Of a stretch of DNA of 5,507 nucleotides, positions 1 through 5,507 are shown piece after piece (positions within the stretch are counted from its first letter, which is position 1; each line of letters starts with the position of its first letter). This DNA is from Bacteroidaceae bacterium. Lineage in GTDB: Bacteria > Bacteroidota > Bacteroidia > Bacteroidales > Bacteroidaceae. Position numbers and translations under genes: made by a program. The notes under the pieces were generated by a model. It was not told the DNA's origin, did no database searches, and saw nothing but the letters and a program-made list of their open reading frames with translations. The stretch is taken from positions 1-5,507 of the forward strand of contig JAFYMV010000185.1 of NCBI GenBank assembly GCA_017548225.1, written 5' to 3'.

Positions 1-816
1 ACCATGCTCTTTGGCAAAGGTTGTAAGGTCGTCAATCTGCAGTGTGGTGGTGATAACCTCCTTTGGAGCGATATAGGGATAGAGCTGTGAGCGCTTGAGT
101 ATGAAACCGTATGACTTGGGGTTCTCGAGTACCATCTTGGCGGTGAGGATACGAAACATGTAGCGTGAGGTCTCCTCTACCAACCATAAATCCATAGCGT
201 TGGTCACGCCCTGCTTCTCAAGACGGCGCGTAATACCGTTCTGTCCAGCATTGTAGCTAGCGGCTACGGTCATCCAATCGCCATACATTTCATACGATTC
301 TTTCAAGTAGGCGCAGGCGGCGCGGGTAGCTTTTTCGATGTTGTATCGCTCGTCTATGTTGGCGTTGACTTCGAGTCCATACTTACGGCCGGTCTCTTGC
401 ATGAACTGCCACATGCCAGCAGCGCCCACCGATGAGCGTGCCAAGGGGCTGAGGTTGCTCTCGATGACCATGAGGTACTTGAGGTCGTCGGGTATACCAC
501 ACTCCTTGAGGATGGGCTCCACGATGGGGAAATAGCGGTTGGCCCGCTTGATCATGAGCAGGGTGAGTTGGTGTGAGTAGGTAAAAGCAGTAATCTCACG
601 ATCCATGCGCTCACGCAGGTCGGCACGGTTCAATGTGATTACTTCATCGGCAAAGTGTACCTCGGTTGGTATCTCAGGCACTACGGCGAGAGCTGCAACC
701 TTGGACTCGGGCATCTCCTTGTCGCCCACCTTGTTATTGCTCAAAAGCAAAGGAACACACATCCCTATACATACATAAATACATATAGGGATGGCTTTAC
801 GAATAATATGCTTCAT
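1..816 (-). CDS. mltD: MltD-like membrane-bound lytic transglycosylase (C-terminus cut by window edge)
   Basis: This is a peptidoglycan lytic transglycosylase with an SLT (goose-lysozyme-like) fold. The family cleaves the MurNAc-GlcNAc bond with formation of 1,6-anhydroMurNAc in the periplasm. The first 272 residues are visible and the frame is open to base 1. Residues 8-25 form a hydrophobic segment after a basic start (MKHIIRK), consistent with a signal peptide or anchor; C20 has no good lipobox. The catalytic domain spans about residues 85-230. The likely catalytic Glu is E119 in VIES, followed by GAAGMWQFM (131-139) and AASYNAG (185-191). The AAG-WQF form of the motif is typical of MltD (family 1D). 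LysM repeats, common at the C-terminus of MltD, would lie beyond the edge and cannot be checked. The start lies 8 nt after the gltX stop with no terminator between, which suggests co-transcription. The family assignment is firm; the exact name mltD is less so. Confidence 0.88.
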   Translation of the reverse strand, partial: MKHIIRKAIPICIYVCIGMCVPLLLSNNKVGDKEMPESKVAALAVVPEIPTEVHFADEVITLNRADLRERMDREITAFTYSHQLTLLMIKRANRYFPIVEPILKECGIPDDLKYLMVIESNLSPLARSSVGAAGMWQFMQETGRKYGLEVNANIDERYNIEKATRAACAYLKESYEMYGDWMTVAASYNAGQNGITRRLEKQGVTNAMDLWLVEETSRYMFRILTAKMVLENPKSYGFILKRSQLYPYIAPKEVITTTLQIDDLTTFAKEHG

Positions 817-824
817 GCGAAAGC

Positions 825-2354
825 TTATTCTTTGGGTAATACCTTAAGGGCACGACGGGCACGGCGCAAGGTCTCCTCCTTGCCGATGAAGTCGGTGAGT
901 TCGAAGATATGTGGGCCTACGGCTGCACCTACGAGAGTCACACGGAAAGCATTCATCACCTTGCCTACGGGCCACTCCTTTGATGCGATCCACTCCATGA
1001 TGAGGGGCTCGATTTCGTCACCGGCAAACACAGGCGCTTGCTCGATGAAGTCGCAGAGTTCGCTCACATAGGTGTTAGATACGGCAGGCTCTTTCCACCA
1101 CTTCTTGAGTGACTTTTCGTCGTAGTTCTCGGGGGCCTCGAAGAAGTATGAACAGGTGTCCCAAAGCTCATGCACGAAGTTGACACGGCCTTTCATGAGT
1201 GACACCACCTTGACGATGCGGTCAAACTCCTCATTGATGCCGCGCTCGCGCAGCATGGGCTCGAAGAGGCGGGCAATGTCTGCATCGTCCTTTGAGAGGA
1301 TATATTCGTGGTTGAACCACACGAGTTTCTTGTAGTCGAAACGGGCACCGGCCTTTGAGCAGCGTGCGAGGTCGAAGAGTTGAATCATCTCGTCGAGAGT
1401 CATCTTCTCTTGGTCGTTGCCGGGGTTCCAGCCAAGGAGTGCAAGGAAGTTGATTACAGCCTCGGGAAGGTAGTCCTTCTCGCGATAGCCCGATGAGATA
1501 TCGCCAGTCTTGGGGTCGTGCCACTCGAGGGGGAACACGGGGAAGCCGAGGCGGTCGCCATCGCGCTTGCTGAGCTTACCATTACCCTCGGGCTTGAGCA
1601 ATAGGGGCAGGTGGGCAAAGGTAGGCATGGTGTCTTCCCAACCGAAAGCGCGGTAGAGCAATACGTGGAGCGGTGCCGAGGGCAACCACTCTTCGCCACG
1701 GATGACGTGTGACACCTCCATGAGGTGGTCGTCAACGATGTTGGCCAAGTGATAGGTGGGGAGCTCGTCAGCTGATTTGTAGAGCACCTTATCGTCGAGC
1801 ACGGATGAGTTGATGACAACGTTACCGCGGATGAGGTCATTGATATGTACCTCTACGCCCGGCTCTATGAGGAAACGCACTACATACTGATGACCAGATG
1901 CGAGCAGAGCATCGACCTCCTCCTTGGGGAGAGCCAATGAGTTGCGCATCTGCATACGGGTAGTGGCATCGTACTGGAAGTTGGCAATCTCACTACGCTT
2001 GGCCTCCAACTCCTCGGGAGTATCGAAAGCCATGTAAGCCTTGCCCTCATCAAGCAACTGCTGTACGTACTTCTTGTAGATGTCGCGACGTTCCGATTGG
2101 CGGTAGGGGCCATGGTCACCACCCACGCCTACACCCTCATCGAAGGCGAGGCCGAGCCACTGGAACGACTCAATGATGTACTCCTCGGCACCAGGCACGA
2201 AGCGGTTTGAATCGGTATCCTCGATGCGGAAGATGAAATCACCGCCATGTTGGCGGGCAAACAAGTAGTTGTACAATGCTGTACGTACACCACCAATGTG
2301 CAAAGGTCCTGTGGGACTGGGCGCAAAGCGCACTCTTACTCTTCTTTCGGTCAT
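825..2354 (-). CDS. gltX: Glutamate--tRNA ligase (glutamyl-tRNA synthetase)
   Basis: Class I aminoacyl-tRNA synthetase that charges tRNA-Glu with glutamate in the cytoplasm, using ATP. At 509 residues it is a little longer than many bacterial GltX proteins. The N-terminal Rossmann domain shows RFAPSPTGPLHIGG (9-22), where the HIGH signature reads HIGG. It continues with FRIEDTD (42-48), GPYRQSERR (82-90), the core segment YHLANIVDDHLMEVSHVIRG (201-220), and the KMSKS equivalent KLSKR (260-264) in GNGKLSKRDGD. After the KLSKR loop there is extra sequence around 270-292 before DYLPEAVINFLALLGW, which I recall as a Bacteroidetes-type insertion. The helical anticodon-binding region occupies about 330-509. 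The start is supported by MTERRVRVRFAPSPTG, which places the HIGH region at the usual distance. A strong promoter lies about 40 nt upstream, and the lytic transglycosylase gene follows after 8 nt. Confidence 0.97.
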   Translation of the reverse strand: MTERRVRVRFAPSPTGPLHIGGVRTALYNYLFARQHGGDFIFRIEDTDSNRFVPGAEEYIIESFQWLGLAFDEGVGVGGDHGPYRQSERRDIYKKYVQQLLDEGKAYMAFDTPEELEAKRSEIANFQYDATTRMQMRNSLALPKEEVDALLASGHQYVVRFLIEPGVEVHINDLIRGNVVINSSVLDDKVLYKSADELPTYHLANIVDDHLMEVSHVIRGEEWLPSAPLHVLLYRAFGWEDTMPTFAHLPLLLKPEGNGKLSKRDGDRLGFPVFPLEWHDPKTGDISSGYREKDYLPEAVINFLALLGWNPGNDQEKMTLDEMIQLFDLARCSKAGARFDYKKLVWFNHEYILSKDDADIARLFEPMLRERGINEEFDRIVKVVSLMKGRVNFVHELWDTCSYFFEAPENYDEKSLKKWWKEPAVSNTYVSELCDFIEQAPVFAGDEIEPLIMEWIASKEWPVGKVMNAFRVTLVGAAVGPHIFELTDFIGKEETLRRARRALKVLPKE

Positions 2355-2392
2355 ATATTTTATCGTTTTTATTAGCTCGTTATTTCAACGAA

Positions 2393-2426
2393 CAAAGGTA
2401 CAATAAATTCTCATATTCGCCAAAAA
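2393..2426 (-). promoter_or_regulatory. gltX promoter (Bacteroidetes sigma-ABfr type)
   Basis: Read on the minus strand, TTTTTG (2426-2421) is followed after exactly 20 nt by TACCTTTG (2400-2393). This matches the Bacteroidetes consensus TTTG-N19-21-TAnnTTTG. Transcription should start near 2388, giving a leader of roughly 34 nt before the gltX ATG. It is the best-matching promoter in the window. The leader is A/T-rich with no Shine-Dalgarno sequence, as usual for the phylum. Confidence 0.85.
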
Positions 2427-2492
2427 CAGAAGTTTTTCTTAAGGAAAAGAGATTTTACACACATTGATTTCATCGTTCGCTTTGAAAAATAT

Positions 2493-2506
2493 CCAAGTAA
2501 ACTTGG
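2493..2506. repeat. Inverted repeat at the pyrE promoter, possible operator
   Basis: CCAAGT-AA-ACTTGG is a perfect inverted repeat with 6-bp arms. It can be extended outward (AAATA left, TATTT right) if one T is bulged on the left. It lies 21 nt upstream of the pyrE -7 box and covers the only TTG (2503-2505) that could act as its -33 element. That position would suit a repressor site, but a chance palindrome in A/T-rich DNA cannot be excluded. Confidence 0.4.
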
Positions 2507-2535
2507 TATTTCTCACTCATTTATTCGTATCTTTG
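2503..2535 (+). promoter_or_regulatory. pyrE promoter
   Basis: TATCTTTG at 2528-2535 is a full match to the -7 consensus TAnnTTTG. The best -33 candidate is TTGG at 2503-2506, 21 nt upstream, which is a weaker match than the one at gltX. Transcription would begin near 2540, leaving a short leader of about 13 nt to the ATG at 2553 or about 25 nt to the ATG at 2565. The bases just upstream of the -7 box resemble those of the two promoters at the right end of the window. Confidence 0.8.
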
Positions 2536-2564
2536 TCTATGTTTTTATAAAAATGTATTGTTGT

Positions 2565-3197
2565 ATGAAGACTCTCGAAAAAATCTATGCAGACAAGCTG
2601 CTGAGAATCAAGGCTATTAAGTTGCAACCCTCTAATCCTTTTACATGGGCTTCAGGTTGGAAATCTCCTTTCTATTGCGATAACCGTAAGACACTCTCTT
2701 ATCCTGGTTTGCGCGATTTTATCAAGATTGAGTTTGCACGTGTGGTGCAAGAGCGTTTCGGACAGGTAGACGCTATCGCTGGTGTGGCTACTGGTGCTAT
2801 TGCTATGGGTGCTCTTGTTGCTGACTTGCTCAACCTCCCCTTTGTGTATGTGCGTTCATCCCCCAAGGATCATGGTTTGGAAAACCTCATCGAGGGTGAC
2901 CTTCGTCCCGGAATGAAAGTTGTAGTCGTTGAAGACCTTATCTCTACCGGTGGTAGCAGCCTTAAGGCCGTGCAGGCTATCCGTAACAATGGCTGTGAGG
3001 TTATCGGTATGGTGGCTTCTTATACTTATGGCTTCGATGTAGCAGAGAAGGCATTCAAGGAGGCTGATGTAGAACTTATCACTTTGACTAACTATGAGGC
3101 TGTGCTCGAGGTAGCTCAAGAGACTGGTTACATCACCGAGGAGGATCTACCCTTGCTCAATGAGTGGCGTCGCGACCCCTCTCACTGGAACGTATAA
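2565..3197 (+). CDS. pyrE: Orotate phosphoribosyltransferase
   Basis: Transfers the phosphoribosyl group of PRPP to orotate to give orotidine 5'-monophosphate, the fifth step of de novo pyrimidine synthesis, in the cytoplasm. Numbered from the chosen start it has 210 residues, the usual family length. The substrate-side motif SPFYCDNRKTLS lies at 34-45, the catalytic loop R97...PKDHG at 100-104 (K101 and H103), and the PRPP-binding loop VVVVEDLISTGGSS at 119-132 with acidic pair E123-D124. I start it at 2565 because MKTLEKIYADKLL resembles the N-terminus I recall for Bacteroides PyrE. The ATG at 2553, in a better A-rich context, would add only MYCC and remains possible. The SRPBCC gene follows after 5 nt, probably in the same transcript. 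Codon use is richer in T-ending codons than in gltX, with no other sign of transfer. Confidence 0.96.
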   Translation: MKTLEKIYADKLLRIKAIKLQPSNPFTWASGWKSPFYCDNRKTLSYPGLRDFIKIEFARVVQERFGQVDAIAGVATGAIAMGALVADLLNLPFVYVRSSPKDHGLENLIEGDLRPGMKVVVVEDLISTGGSSLKAVQAIRNNGCEVIGMVASYTYGFDVAEKAFKEADVELITLTNYEAVLEVAQETGYITEEDLPLLNEWRRDPSHWNV

Positions 3198-3202
3198 GTC
3201 GC

Positions 3203-3613
3203 ATGAATCAATTTGAAAGTCAGGTAGTGGCTATCCCCTATAGCCAACAGAGGGTGTATGATATGCTGTCAGACCTCTCTCATCTTGAGAGTGTGAAAGA
3301 CCGCATGCCGCAAGATAAGATAAAGGAACTGAAGTTTGATCGCGATACCGTAAGCATTAATGTGTCACCAGTAGGTGATATTGCTTTCAAAATTATTGAG
3401 CGAGAAGAACCGAAGTGTATCAAGCTTGAAACCACAACATCGCCTATCCCTCTTACCATTTGGGTGCAGGTGCTACCCACTGCGGAGGAGGCAAGCAAGA
3501 TGAAGCTCACGCTCCGTACCGAGCTGAATCCTTTCATTAAGGGTATGGTGCAGAAACCTCTGCAGGAGGGAATAGAAAAGATGGCCGAAATGTTGGCTGC
3601 AATAAAATATTGA
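3203..3613 (+). CDS. SRPBCC-fold small protein, function unknown, linked to pyrE
   Basis: A 136-residue cytoplasmic protein with no signal peptide or membrane segment. The pattern fits the SRPBCC/START-like (polyketide cyclase, Bet v 1) fold. An N-terminal strand FESQVVAIPYS is followed by a helix with YDMLSDLSHLESVKDRMP (19-36), then alternating strands (VSINVSPVGDIAFKIIERE, CIKLETTTSPIPLTIWVQVLP, KMKLTLRTELN), and a long C-terminal helix about 110-134 (PFIKGMVQKPLQEGIEKMAEML). Members of this fold bind hydrophobic ligands in a cavity under that helix, but no catalytic residue can be named here. An in-frame ATG at 3164 would overlap the end of pyrE by 34 nt; I chose 3203 because it sits 5 nt after the pyrE stop and begins directly at the first fold strand. 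Similar proteins next to pyrE are, as I recall, annotated in other Bacteroidales without a function. The spacing says co-expression; a role in pyrimidine metabolism is only a guess. Confidence 0.85.
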   Translation: MNQFESQVVAIPYSQQRVYDMLSDLSHLESVKDRMPQDKIKELKFDRDTVSINVSPVGDIAFKIIEREEPKCIKLETTTSPIPLTIWVQVLPTAEEASKMKLTLRTELNPFIKGMVQKPLQEGIEKMAEMLAAIKY

Positions 3614-3632
3614 TGACTTTACTTTCGAGGTA

Positions 3633-3676
3633 AATAAAAGGAGAGAGGCTACCTAGGTAGCCTCTCTCCTTTTATT
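3633..3676. terminator. Bidirectional intrinsic terminator between the pyrE operon and guaB
   Basis: A perfect 44-bp palindrome (22-bp arms) is centred on CCTAGG at 3652-3657. The inner 32 bp form a G/C-rich stem (AGGAGAGAGGCTAC and its complement) and the outer bases are A/T. On the plus strand the stem ends in CCTTTTATTATTATATA, and on the minus strand in CCTTTTATTTACC, so each transcript has a U-rich tail. It lies 20 nt after the SRPBCC stop and 13 nt beyond the guaB stop, as expected for a terminator shared by convergent genes. Confidence 0.92.
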
Positions 3677-3688
3677 ATTATATATGCC

Positions 3689-5164
3689 TTATTGTGGACG
3701 GCTGTAGTTGGGGGCCTCGCTGGTGATAGACACATCGTGCGGATGGCTTTCGAGCACACCTGCATTAGTGATACGTACGAACTTGGCATCGTGCAACTTT
3801 TCGATGGTGGGAGCGCCACAGTAGCCCATACCGGCTTTCAAACCACCTGCGAGTTGGTAGATAACCTCATAGAGTGAGCCCTTGTAAGCTACGCGGCCAG
3901 CGATACCCTCGGGAACGAGCTTCTTTGTGTCCTTGGTACCAGCCTGGAAATAACGGTCCTTAGAACCATTCTCCATAGCCTCGAGTGAACCCATACCGCG
4001 GTATGCCTTGAACTTACGTCCATTGAAGATGATAGTCTCGCCGGGGCTCTCCTCGGTACCTGCTACGAGCGAACCGATCATTACGCAGTATCCACCAGCA
4101 GCGATAGCTTTCACGATGTCGCCTGAGTAACGCAAACCTCCGTCAGCGATGAGGGGCACACCAGTACCCTTGAGAGCCTTGGCTACGTCGTAAATCGCTG
4201 AAAGCTGGGGCACGCCTACGCCTGCCACTACGCGAGTGGTACAGATACTGCCCGGGCCGATACCTACCTTTACACCGTCGGCACCTGCCTCAACGAGCAT
4301 CTTGGCTGCCTCGCCAGTAGCTACGTTACCTACAACGATGTCAATGTTGGGGAACTCTCTTTTTGCCTCTTTCAACTTTTCGATAACGCCCTTAGAGTGC
4401 CCATGTGCGGTGTCGATAACGATAGCGTCGGCACCAGCCTCGACGAGAGCACGCATACGGTCGAGTGTGTCGAATGTCACACCTACACCGGCTGCTACAC
4501 GCAGACGACCTTTGCTGTCCTTACAAGCCATGGGTTTATCCTTGGCCTTGGTGATATCTTTATAGGTGATGAGGCCGATGAGCTTGCCGTCGTTGTCCAC
4601 TACGGGGAGCTTCTCGATCTTATGTTCCTGAAGAATGGCTGAAGCAGCATCCATGTCGGCCTGCTGGTGAGTAGTGATCAGCGGAGCCTTGGTCATGATG
4701 TCGGCAACCTTACTGTCGAGGTTACGCTCGAAACGAAGGTCGCGGTTAGTCACGATACCCACAAGCTTGCCCTCGTCATCCACTACGGGAACACCACCGA
4801 TGTGGTACTCGCCCATCAGTGCAAGAGCATCTTTCACTGTGGCCTCAGGCTTGATGGTTACGGGGTCGTAGATCATACCATTCTCGGCACGCTTAACGAT
4901 AGCTACCTGGCGAGCCTGTTCCTCAATAGACATATTCTTGTGGATAACACCGATACCACCCTCGCGAGCAATGGCAATAGCCATCTTAGCTTCGGTGACA
5001 GTGTCCATGGCTGCTGTCACAAAGGGAATCTTCAGTTCGATGTTACGTGAAAACTTGGTCGCGAGCGACACGTTGACGGGGATTACCTCCGAATATGACG
5101 GCACGAGAAGAACGTCGTCGAACGTCAAGCCGTCCATGATGATTTTGTCTGCAACAAATGACAT
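3689..5164 (-). CDS. guaB: Inosine-5'-monophosphate dehydrogenase
   Basis: Oxidises IMP to XMP with NAD+, the committed step of guanine nucleotide synthesis, in the cytoplasm. The 491 residues match the usual bacterial length of about 490. The (beta/alpha)8 barrel begins with LTFDDVLLVPSYSEV (13-27) and is interrupted by a complete tandem CBS (Bateman) module at about 96-204. NAD-contact residues lie at DTAHGHS (251-257). The catalytic loop GIGPGSICTTR places the nucleophile at C308. The IMP phosphate is bound by the DGG (341-343) and MIGSLVAGTEE (362-372) regions. The flap includes YRGMGSLEAM (388-397) and the RY dyad R404-Y405 in SKDRYF. All key residues are present and the CBS pair looks intact, so allosteric control by purine nucleotides is plausible from family knowledge. 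The start MSFVADKIIMDGLTFDD is family-typical and sits about 30 nt from a -7 box. It converges on the pyrE operon through a shared terminator. Confidence 0.98.
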   Translation of the reverse strand: MSFVADKIIMDGLTFDDVLLVPSYSEVIPVNVSLATKFSRNIELKIPFVTAAMDTVTEAKMAIAIAREGGIGVIHKNMSIEEQARQVAIVKRAENGMIYDPVTIKPEATVKDALALMGEYHIGGVPVVDDEGKLVGIVTNRDLRFERNLDSKVADIMTKAPLITTHQQADMDAASAILQEHKIEKLPVVDNDGKLIGLITYKDITKAKDKPMACKDSKGRLRVAAGVGVTFDTLDRMRALVEAGADAIVIDTAHGHSKGVIEKLKEAKREFPNIDIVVGNVATGEAAKMLVEAGADGVKVGIGPGSICTTRVVAGVGVPQLSAIYDVAKALKGTGVPLIADGGLRYSGDIVKAIAAGGYCVMIGSLVAGTEESPGETIIFNGRKFKAYRGMGSLEAMENGSKDRYFQAGTKDTKKLVPEGIAGRVAYKGSLYEVIYQLAGGLKAGMGYCGAPTIEKLHDAKFVRITNAGVLESHPHDVSITSEAPNYSRPQ

Positions 5165-5194
5165 ACAATTATCCAGTTAAGAATTTATTGCGTG

Positions 5195-5202
5195 CAAATT
5201 TA
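5195..5202 (-). promoter_or_regulatory. guaB promoter, -7 box
   Basis: On the minus strand TAAATTTG (5202-5195) matches TAnnTTTG and lies 30 nt before the guaB ATG, predicting transcription from about 5190 and a leader of about 25 nt. About 20 nt further upstream there is only TTTTC, not TTTG, so the -33 element is weak. No riboswitch-like structure fits in so short a leader. Confidence 0.65.
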
Positions 5203-5317
5203 CAGTTTTTTCCTTTAACTTGAAAATATTTCATAAGAAAAGATTGGTGTCTTCCTAACAAACCGAACTTCCGCATGCTTCAGAACGCTATCTCTACGAT
5301 AAATCGCGAAAATACTC

Positions 5318-5342
5318 TAGTTTGCGGTGAAAAACCAAACTA
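5318..5342. repeat. Inverted repeat just upstream of a rightward promoter
   Basis: TAGTTTG (5318-5324) and CAAACTA (5336-5342) are perfect 7-bp arms around an 11-nt spacer. The pairing can be extended by GGT (5326-5328) with ACC if a CG pair is bulged, leaving a GAAAA loop. It ends 4 bp before the -33 TTTG at 5347, so it could be an operator or activator site for the promoter at 5347-5377. No binding protein can be named. Confidence 0.45.
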
Positions 5343-5346
5343 AATC

Positions 5347-5377
5347 TTTGTTTTTCGCTCACTTATCCGTATCTTTA
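5347..5377 (+). promoter_or_regulatory. Upstream rightward promoter (P1) for a gene beyond the right edge
   Basis: TTTG (5347-5350), a 19-nt spacer and TATCTTTA (5370-5377) reproduce the Bacteroidetes promoter layout, with one departure (final A instead of G). Transcription would begin near 5382, inside the 12-bp palindrome at 5377-5388, giving a leader of about 120 nt to the ATG at 5505. Confidence 0.7.
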
Positions 5378-5388
5378 CGACTAGTCGT
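5377..5388. repeat. 12-bp perfect palindrome over the predicted P1 start site
   Basis: ACGACTAGTCGT is a perfect 12-bp palindrome that begins at the last base of the P1 -7 box and spans the predicted transcription start. Its position is where a dimeric repressor could block initiation. A looser relative, CGATAAATCG (5296-5305), lies 81 bp upstream. Operator function is inferred from position alone. Confidence 0.45.
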
Positions 5389-5442
5389 GAAGATTTTTTG
5401 CACTCGCTGTAAATAAAAGTTTTTTATTTGCTCGTTTATTGC

Positions 5443-5450
5443 TATCTTTG
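5443..5450 (+). promoter_or_regulatory. Downstream rightward promoter (P2), -7 box
   Basis: TATCTTTG is a full match to the -7 consensus, 54 nt before the ATG at the right edge, predicting a leader of about 50 nt. The -33 region (about 5419-5422) is GTTT rather than TTTG. The TTTG at 5427-5430 is too close, at 12 nt. The 12 bases upstream of the box resemble those of the pyrE promoter, which supports it being real. Confidence 0.65.
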
Positions 5451-5507
5451 CCCGAATTTTGGATAGAAATATCAATTTAGACGTAATATATTAAATAAGT
5501 TAAGATG

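Larger units (their letters stand above)
5165..5507. other. Gene-free divergent control region between guaB and an unseen rightward gene
   Basis: This 343-bp stretch is A/T-rich and has no credible coding frame, tRNA or insertion sequence. It carries the leftward guaB promoter at its left end, then about 85 bp (5203-5288) in which I see no signal. Next come a degenerate box at 5289-5308, an inverted repeat at 5318-5342, and two rightward promoter-like boxes at 5370-5377 and 5443-5450. The last three bases are ATG, preceded by the A-rich TAAATAAGTTAAG that is typical of Bacteroidetes start sites, so a plus-strand gene probably begins here. Its identity is not visible. Confidence 0.7.

Noticed and set aside
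843..869. HIGH motif of GltX reading HIGG looked at as a possible loss of function (the motif itself is at the other end of the gene, about 2289-2300).
   Set aside because: The final position varies in real GltX proteins, the other signatures (IEDTD, KLSKR) are intact, and I recall HIGG as ordinary in Bacteroidetes.
655..1071. Plus-strand open frame of 138 codons across the gltX/transglycosylase junction.
   Set aside because: It is antisense to two well-supported genes, has low-complexity content with no domain pattern, and has no promoter.
2430..2450. TTTTTCTTAAGGAAAA in the gltX-pyrE gap as an operator-like dyad.
   Set aside because: The symmetry is imperfect around CTTAAG and of the kind expected by chance in A/T-rich DNA.
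2276..2467. Plus-strand open frame of 63 codons running from gltX into the intergenic gap.
   Set aside because: It overlaps the gltX start and its promoter and has no recognisable protein features.
3164..3202. Upstream ATG giving the SRPBCC protein 13 extra residues.
   Set aside because: It would overlap the end of pyrE, and the extra residues do not belong to the fold; the ATG at 3203 is better placed.
4236..5050. Several plus-strand open frames opposite guaB.
   Set aside because: They are antisense shadows of a fully intact IMP dehydrogenase gene.
5505..5507. ATG at the right edge as a coding region.
   Set aside because: Only the start codon is visible, so it is mentioned as context and not called as a gene.

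Overview
The window looks like chromosomal DNA of a Bacteroidales-type bacterium (phylum Bacteroidota). The signs are promoters built on the TAnnTTTG -7 box with a TTTG-like -33 box, no Shine-Dalgarno sequences, A/T-rich intergenic DNA around genes of moderate GC content, and proteins of a Bacteroidetes flavour: GltX with a HIGG signature and a lineage-type insertion, and PyrE followed by a small SRPBCC protein. The genus cannot be fixed from the sequence.

Layout from left to right. Positions 1-816 (minus) hold a periplasmic MltD-like lytic transglycosylase, cut by the left window edge at its C-terminus. It starts 8 nt after the stop of gltX (825-2354, minus, glutamyl-tRNA synthetase), so the two are probably one transcript. 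The A/T-rich gap 2355-2564 carries divergent promoters, one leftward for gltX and one rightward for pyrE. pyrE (orotate phosphoribosyltransferase) and a 136-residue SRPBCC-fold protein of unknown function follow on the plus strand, 5 nt apart. They meet guaB (IMP dehydrogenase, minus strand, 3689-5164) head-on at a perfect 44-bp palindrome (3633-3676) that should terminate transcription from both sides. The last 343 bases (5165-5507) contain no gene. They hold the guaB promoter and, on the plus strand, two tandem promoter-like boxes and several inverted repeats in front of a gene that would begin at the right edge (ATG at 5505-5507).

Functionally this is housekeeping DNA: tRNA charging, pyrimidine synthesis (PyrE), the committed step of guanine nucleotide synthesis (GuaB) and cell-wall remodelling. 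I see no mobile element, CRISPR array, RNA gene or defence system, and no convincing new multi-gene system. The parts most worth a second look are the SRPBCC protein tied to pyrE, the shared extended promoter sequence, and the repeat-rich control region 5165-5507.
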